From Dioszegia crocea (Eukaryota; Basidiomycota; Tremellomycetes; Tremellales; Bulleribasidiaceae), in contig BCKK01000005.1 in NCBI GenBank assembly GCA_001600615.1, positions 1,823,559 through 1,887,558 of the forward strand: a DNA stretch of 64,000 nt, written 5' to 3'. Shown piece after piece: positions 58,599 through 64,000 of the stretch (positions are counted from its first letter, which is position 1; each line of letters opens with the position of its first letter). The notes beneath the pieces are model-generated. The model did not search any database. It saw only the letters and a list, made by a program, of their open reading frames with translations, and was not told where the DNA came from. Position numbers and translations under genes: made by a program.

Positions 58599-59156
58599 TC
58601 AGTTTGGTGTTACCGGTAGTGGCGCTTGAACTGGTGACTCTCCATTGATCGGTCTCGTGACCTCCTGAGAAGGGGTCAGCTGGGGACAGAAGCTATTGTC
58701 GGCAGAGTAAGCCAGACTGCTGATATAGCTGCACTCACTGAAGCATAGATAAGACTTGAGATCTCTAGATGCGTGACAGCCACTGACGGCACAGCGAAGA
58801 ACTGTACTCCCATCCTTCAAGTCTCTCACGAGGGCGATGTGACCCGTTTGTGACAAGCGATCATGGGGAAGCGCCAGCGTGCGTCGATTCACAGTATCGC
58901 CTGCCCGAGAGATTTTAGGCGAATAACCTGCTGCAAGCACGGCAGCGGTGGTCGGCCACGACGTCAAGCCTGAAGAGTGACGGACGAGGGTGCTGTAGAA
59001 TATGTTCTGGCGATTAGTGGACGGAACGGGGTCGCGATCTGCGGTGACGGGTGCGGTGGGTGCCCAATTCATGCTTCCAGCGACAGAATCCAACCATCCG
59101 TTGGAACCTTCCGGTCCGTTGTAAGTAGATCCGTCGTGTACGCCATTTCCGCTCAT
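58599..59156 (-). CDS. Unrecognised small protein, possible 3' intron
   Basis: From the ATG at 59154-59156 an open frame gives about 185 residues: SGNGVHDGSTYNGPEGSNGW, SPKISRAGDTVNRRTLALPH, TGHIALVRDLKDGSTVLRCA and VSGCHASRDLKSYLCF. The segment after CF has a perfect donor (CAGTGAGT), and an acceptor-like GACAATAG lies about 46 nt later. Splicing it would end the protein at once with TSVPS, about 155 residues. Unspliced, it runs on to VTPN at 58599. A Cys pair (RCx4C) resembles that of the unknown at 30281, but nothing else matches. No signal peptide. I do not recognise a family. Real gene likely, model uncertain. Confidence 0.5.
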   Translation of the reverse strand: MSGNGVHDGSTYNGPEGSNGWLDSVAGSMNWAPTAPVTADRDPVPSTNRQNIFYSTLVRHSSGLTSWPTTAAVLAAGYSPKISRAGDTVNRRTLALPHDRLSQTGHIALVRDLKDGSTVLRCAVSGCHASRDLKSYLCFSECSYISSLAYSADNSFCPQLTPSQEVTRPINGESPVQAPLPVTPN

Positions 59157-59874
59157 ACCTGCAATGATGTTGTTGGGCCAAGGCGCGCAATCGATCGGTC
59201 GATGTATGGAGATATGAAGTGGGTGGCAAATTGAAGTGTGATTGAAGAATGTCGGGGAAAAAAGGGCAAAGAGCAACCGACGTGCCTTTTATGCTTGTGA
59301 GGCGGGCCGGGCACTCGGACTACAGGACACGAGGTGCTGACGGACCATCATCCCAGGTGCCCATGGATGAAGGAGTAGGGAGTCCTAACGCGTGTGAGCG
59401 AGGGCTTCCTTTGATATACCACACCTGTGTGCAAGCGGGAGAGACAGCTTTGGACCTAGCGCCAACTGAGTGACTGAAACGGGCGGATCACAAGACGCAG
59501 GAGTGGTCAAAGGAGTGACTGGAGTTGACTGCACAGGACTCACATCCGTCTTGCTGTTCGGATAAAGCGCCGGCTGTCCTCCATGACTAAAGGGCTTGAC
59601 GCGAATGGGGTGTAGCTGCGAGCGCGAGTGGGTGAGAGACGTGTAGTCAGATTAGCTTGGCTTGCTGGTTACACATTGCAGGGTGTTACGTCAAGGACAA
59701 TCGCCAGCTGCATTGCGGTCAGTACTGATTCGGTGAGTACTACGAATATCGCGATCAGCGAGTCTGAGGTCAATCACTCGAGGGCACAGCAGGTCAGTGT
59801 GAGCTTCATCATCATCACGTTGCATAAATTGATCACCTTGAAAATTCCACCTAACATCCAGCAGAAGATCACTC
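59157..59874. other. Intergenic region, no gene seen
   Basis: These 718 bp hold the promoter of the unknown gene at 58599-59156 and the 3' end of the CUE gene. A GAAACGGGCGG stretch is at 59478. I see no further gene or repeat. Confidence 0.45.
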
Positions 59875-61746
59875 TTACTTCTCATCAAACGGATTCCTAA
59901 ATCTATCAGCCTATACCCAAACATCCACCACCCATGGGCCAAACTCACTTTGTGTATTCCAACTCATCATCACTATCCTCCAACTCGAACGTCCCCTTCG
60001 CTCTCCCAGGCGGCGTAGGTGGGATCTTACTAATGACCGAATGGCTCGCGCCTGGTATCCCAGGGTTGGGATCCGAATCATGCTCGTCCAAAAGATTCGG
60101 CTGGACAGGCGGGGTAGAATTTGAATTAGGCGAAGAAGACAAAAGGTCAACCTTCTTCTTGGGCAGAATACCAAGTTTAGCTATGGGTAATCAGCCACTG
60201 CTCAACTCAGCGAAAATGGAGTAAGACTTACACGCATCAATCTTGGTCATTCCTCTGTTTTCGGGACTACCGACTCCTCCACCTGCACCTGGACTTTGAC
60301 GCCCGCCTGCATTGAGGGCAATACCGCGTGTTCCCGTAGGTGTAGATCGGCCTGCTGGAAGTGGGTCGTCTTTCATATCAGCAAGTGCCTGTCGTGAAGG
60401 AGGGATGACATACCGTATACATCATTAGGATTCCACCTGTTTGCGCTAGGGCGAATGACGGGTCGAGGGTCCGATGGTAGGTCGTTGGTACTTTCCGAAG
60501 AGAATGATTCGGATCTCGATCTGGAGTGTCAGCCATATAAGTTTGGCATAAGCTGAAACTTACGATGCTCGATCACTTCCACCCCTCGCACCGTAGCCCT
60601 GACCTTGCGCCTGCTGTCCATACCCATAATTCTGAACACCGCCCCTCGCACCTGCGCCTGCTCCAGATCCTGAATTGGCTCGTCCCCAACCAGCTGCCGA
60701 TCCCTGCTGCTGCTGCTGTTGTTGGTGCTGTTCCCCGCCCCAGAGCCCGCTGCCCTGTTGACCCTGTCCCTGGCTGGACTGAGCTTGGTTCTGCTGGAAC
60801 TCGGCATATTTGGATTTGGCGAGGGAGAAGAGGTTGTTGAAGGTTTGTTTACCGGCTGCATTATCAGCAAACTGTAGATTTTGGGGTAAGGGGCAACTCA
60901 CCCTCCGCAGCCTTCTGTAGTTTCTCTTCCACCTGAAGCATACCCATACCGGCACCTTGAGGCGGACCGTCCGCGGCTGATCCATATCGGTCCGCATTGT
61001 AGGCGCCGGTACCGTACGTGTCGCGTGGACCTTGTGCCTGCTGCTGGGGCTGATCGGAACGATCTCGCCTCACTCGGGCTTGGTAGGGTAGTCCACCAGC
61101 ACCGGGGTTGGTATGGCCTGACTGACCGCCGGTGTACCCTGTGTTTTGGTATTGACGCGCTGACTGCTCGTCTTCCAGCTGTAGAGATCGGGCGAATTCC
61201 TCATCGAGGTCGACTTGTTGCTGGGTGTCAGCAACTACTACAGACTTGAACATCGGCTATTGATAAAACTTGGATTGATGTGGACCCTCCTTTAAGCAGC
61301 TTTGCAGTTCACTCCACTATTGTCGGAAGATTCCACTCTCACTCCGTCTTGTCTCTTGGTTAAGGATGACCTACCTCAGCCTCACGCCTGTACCCAGGAA
61401 CCTCCTCCTCAGCCTTAAAGTTCTCATCCGTAATGCTCAACAACTGCTCTATCGCCCTATCCTGACTCCCACCCGTACTCTCTAGCACAATCTCAATAAC
61501 CCCCACATCAACAGAAGGGAACATGGTCTGCATCTCTGCAATCTTAGGATTGGAGTGCATGACTGGTGGCGGCGGTCGGGTCGTCGGTGCTGCGTATGTG
61601 GGGGTAGCTGGGGTCCCCGAGCCAAAGCCGGTACCCGCTGAAGCGGTCTGAGCTCGAGCGGGAGACGCAGAAGTAGCACTGATTCCTGAGGCAGCGGGAG
61701 ACGCTAGAGCATCGCCTGTAGAAGCCATAGGTGGCGGTGATGACAT
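59875..61746 (-). CDS. CUE-domain ubiquitin-binding protein (Cue5-like)
   Basis: Starts at 61744-61746 with a Ser/Ala/Pro-rich leader. The CUE domain follows: PKIAEMQTMFPSVDVGVIEI, then VLESTGGSQDRAIEQLL, with the MFP motif and terminal dileucine that contact ubiquitin. Next comes DLDEEFARSLQLEDEQSARQ, a long Gln/Gly-rich region with seven consecutive Gln, a coiled-coil-like LQVEEKLQKAAEG and a Pro-rich end. Reading through the apparent stop at 59945 by a GTGAGT intron (CTGAT branch, TTTAG acceptor) adds NPFDEK and TAA at 59875-59877, an end typical of Cue5 relatives. Cue5 is a ubiquitin-Atg8 adaptor in selective autophagy of protein aggregates, which is a likely role here. Confidence 0.85.
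60704..60730 (-). repeat. CAG/CAA glutamine repeat in the CUE gene
   Basis: Seven Gln codons in a row (CAA/CAG), then His and Gln, on the coding minus strand. A typical trinucleotide length polymorphism site. Confidence 0.8.
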
Positions 61747-62028
61747 GATAGATGGGGATGTATGAGTGATGTATAGTTACTGTTGCTGTTGCTGTGCTGG
61801 GGGTCTAAGGCTTGGCGGCTATACTCCCCCGGAACTGTCGCATTTCCTAATGAATCAGCTTTCATTAGTAATCTTGAAACAACAACCCAAAGTGGTAATT
61901 ACCAATGTTTCGTCATACTGTCTAAACTACGAACCGGTATGTACGGAGTTTTACGGCGTTATACATCTCACACTAGAAGTGGAGGTAGTCTACAGCTCAC
62001 CTTACTACCCATACTCATCACACTCACG

Positions 62029-64000
62029 ATGCCTTCAGCAGACTCCGACCTACCGTCTGGAAGCCGGCGACAAGCAAGGGATGACTCCCATCGCTCCAAG
62101 CATGATCGGGCATCGCCGGACCGTCGAGAGCGACACAAGCACAAGGAGAGGGATGAGATGGAGGATGAGAGGAGGGAGCGGAAGCGCGCAAAGAGGGATA
62201 GAGAGGATAGGAAGGACAAGGATAGGAGCAAAGGAAGGAAAGAGAAGAAGCGGGATAGGGGTGACAATAAGGATGGGGTGGAAGTGATTGACGATGACGA
62301 TGAGGGGATGTGGGTGGAGAAGGGTGTGACGGGGGTGAGTTGCTGCTATAAGGTGTTGGACCCAAGCTGATATGCCAGGACGCTGTATCCAACATACCCA
62401 GCTCTGAGGCGCTCAAGCTTCGCTCGAATGTTTCTGCACCTACCTCATCATCCCTACCGCCCACTACCCACTCCGGCTCTCACACGAACGAACGTGATGC
62501 ATGGATGCTCGAGCCTGATGCCTCCGTACCGGCCTCTTCTAAAGCTCCTGCTCGAGACATACCACAGTCAGCCACTCTCGACACCGGATCTCCACCTCGG
62601 ACCAAAGACGAACCCGATTTCTTCTCTTCATTCGGGACAGAGCACAAGCGGAAAGATCCCAATGCGGACAAGCCGGACCCTACGAAGCCCCAGGTGGACT
62701 ATCGCGAGCTCAACACCCAGCTCAAAGAGGGAAAGAAGCTGGATGATTATGAGACGACGGAGCGAAAGAAGGCAGGGGCAGGTGGGCCAGGATGGCAATT
62801 CCGAATGCGGAAGCTTGCGCGATTAATTGAGCAAGCGGGCGAAATGTACGTTGTCGTCTGTTCTAGGCTGATATTAGGAATCGACCGGTAGAGGAAGTTG
62901 CGCTGGAGAGGTATGGGAATATCGACGAGTACAATGAGGCGATGGAAGAACGGCGGGTATTGGATGAGAGAGATTCAAGGCGTTTATCGAGGCGGGGAAC
63001 GTCAGATGGGCCGGGCGGGCCTTCGACACCATCAACAACGGGCATGCGTACTCCGGGCGGAGAAGCTTCAGCTCGGAGGTATATGTTTTCTGGAGGCGGT
63101 GAAGAACTCTCTCGACCGGGATCTCGAGCAGGTTTCAGGCGACCGGGCGAGGATGGGATGTCGACACCTACCGGAGGTCGAATCGATCAACTTCGCCGAA
63201 CCCTTCCCTCTGCGCCTAAAGTATCCACACCTGTCCCATCGGTATTCACACCCCAAGCGGCCCTTCAGCGCCAGTCATCCGGATACCCATTCGACCTCCC
63301 CGCTGCCGCCCAGATCGACATGTCAACACCGGCATTGACGCTGGAACAGCTAAATAAGCTTCAGGCCGGGGTATTACGGGCGAAATTGATGGATGATCCT
63401 AAGGCTGGGGAAGTGGAAGAGGAGTACGAGTATGAGCGATTGAGGTTTGAGGCTCAGAGAGGGGACGAAGGGAATGGAGGTGCGGGAAGGAGGATGGAGG
63501 GTGGGAAAGTTATCCAGACTGAGGTGTTGCCGACGCTGGATGGGTCGGGGAGGCTGTATGATGTGGGTCAGGGGCAAGAGGCGGATGTGGGTGAGAGGGA
63601 TGAGAGGAAACCTGGGAATAGGAGGAAGAAGGAACAGAAGGTGAGTCAAGCTGTGGGTTTGGCTGATGATAGTTCGAAACGAGAGATAAGCAAGGTAATC
63701 TTGTGCGATATAATGCAGACGACGATGAACAGACACTGGAGGAGCTCGTCAGGCAAGAGCGTTATGCTGCGGGTTCGGCGGAGCAGAAGAGTCTGGATGC
63801 GGCTATGGCGGGGGCTATTGCTGGAGATGCAAGATATCAGGTGAGTAATCTATCAAGGGAAATTATCCCTTCTACGGTCTTCATGAGGGAAATGAGTGAC
63901 CGGGAGAGATACGGGAATTCCAGTCGATGGCTTGAGGACAGTGGCTGATATCCCAGGACGATCTAGACTACATTGACGAGAATGCTGAACGGCTCGCTAG
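62029..64000 (+). CDS. Cwf19 (CwfJ-like) splicing factor, 3' end outside window
   Basis: Starts ATGCCTTCAGCAGAC at 62029. The N-terminus is highly charged (RRERHKHKERDEMEDERRER and KRAKRDREDRKDKD), as in Cwf19L2. Then come DEGMWVEKG, EPDFFSSFGTEHKRKDPNAD, KPQVDYRELNTQLKEGKKLD and RPVEEVALERYGNIDEYNEA with MEERRVLDE, the conserved block before a disordered Ser/Pro/Gly region. Later come ALTLEQLNKLQAGVLRAKLM, NADDDEQTLEELVRQERYAA and DDLDYIDENAERLAR at the edge, leading to the CwfJ domains that should follow outside. Cwf19 acts in lariat debranching and disassembly of the intron-lariat spliceosome. It diverges from the CUE gene over 282 bp. Confidence 0.88.

Noticed and set aside
61783..62370. 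N-terminal extension of Cwf19 from an upstream ATG
   Set aside because: The upstream part is not charged like Cwf19 N-termini and overlaps the divergent promoter; the ATG at 62029 fits better.

Overview
This window is gene-dense nuclear DNA of a basidiomycete fungus, most likely a Tremellomycete yeast related to Cryptococcus, Kwoniella or Saitozyma. Coding sequences are cut by many short introns, mostly 40-70 nt, with GT(A/G)(A/C/T)GT donors and CTGAC/CTGAT branch sites just before the acceptor. The gene set is conserved and eukaryotic, and intergenic gaps are short. The exact species cannot be read from the sequence, so the lineage is an inference. I see no tRNA, rRNA, CRISPR array or intact transposon.

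Region 1-17 kb: a partial unrecognised gene (-); an intronless FAD-dependent monooxygenase (-); two convergent PuuE-type allantoinase/polysaccharide-deacetylase-fold paralogues (+ and -); importin alpha (+); and a large RRM-PUF RNA-binding protein (+).

Region 17-30 kb: a small secreted cysteine-containing protein with a very basic tail (-); aldose 1-epimerase (+) convergent with a cyclophilin (-); the Paf1-complex subunit Leo1 (-); ATP synthase subunit 4 (+); a small conserved fungal protein with a 9-nt exon (-); and a Pho89-type phosphate transporter (+).

Region 30-46 kb: an intronless Cys/His-rich unknown (-); the nucleoporin Nup133 (-), divergent from the splicing factor Snu23 (+) over 126 bp; an unknown gene whose 5' end I cannot place (+); the NEDD4-type ubiquitin ligase Rsp5 (-); and the kinetochore protein Mif2/CENP-C (-).

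Region 46-64 kb: two tandem intronless unknown genes (+) that appear to be diverged copies of one undescribed family; glutamate 5-kinase Pro1 (-) divergent from a DUF2470 membrane protein (+); sphingosine-1-phosphate lyase Dpl1 (-) divergent from an Fpg/Nei-type DNA glycosylase (+); an unknown small gene (-); a CUE-domain ubiquitin-binding protein (-); and the 5' part of the spliceosomal protein Cwf19 (+), cut by the window end.

Most genes are unrelated housekeeping functions in head-to-head or tail-to-tail pairs, not a pathway cluster. The exception is the PuuE-like pair at 3.7-7.2 kb, which looks like a local duplication with GATA-type sites on both sides, consistent with purine-nitrogen use. 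The most novel items are the tandem orphan family at 47-49 kb, a three-fold repeated palindrome between Rsp5 and Mif2, the terminal Rsp5 intron whose retention would replace the HECT tail, the convergent PuuE paralogue that lost its motif histidine, and the secreted protein with a cationic tail. Gene boundaries come from reading splice sites by eye. Internal exon edges are reliable where the protein family guides them and less so for orphan genes.
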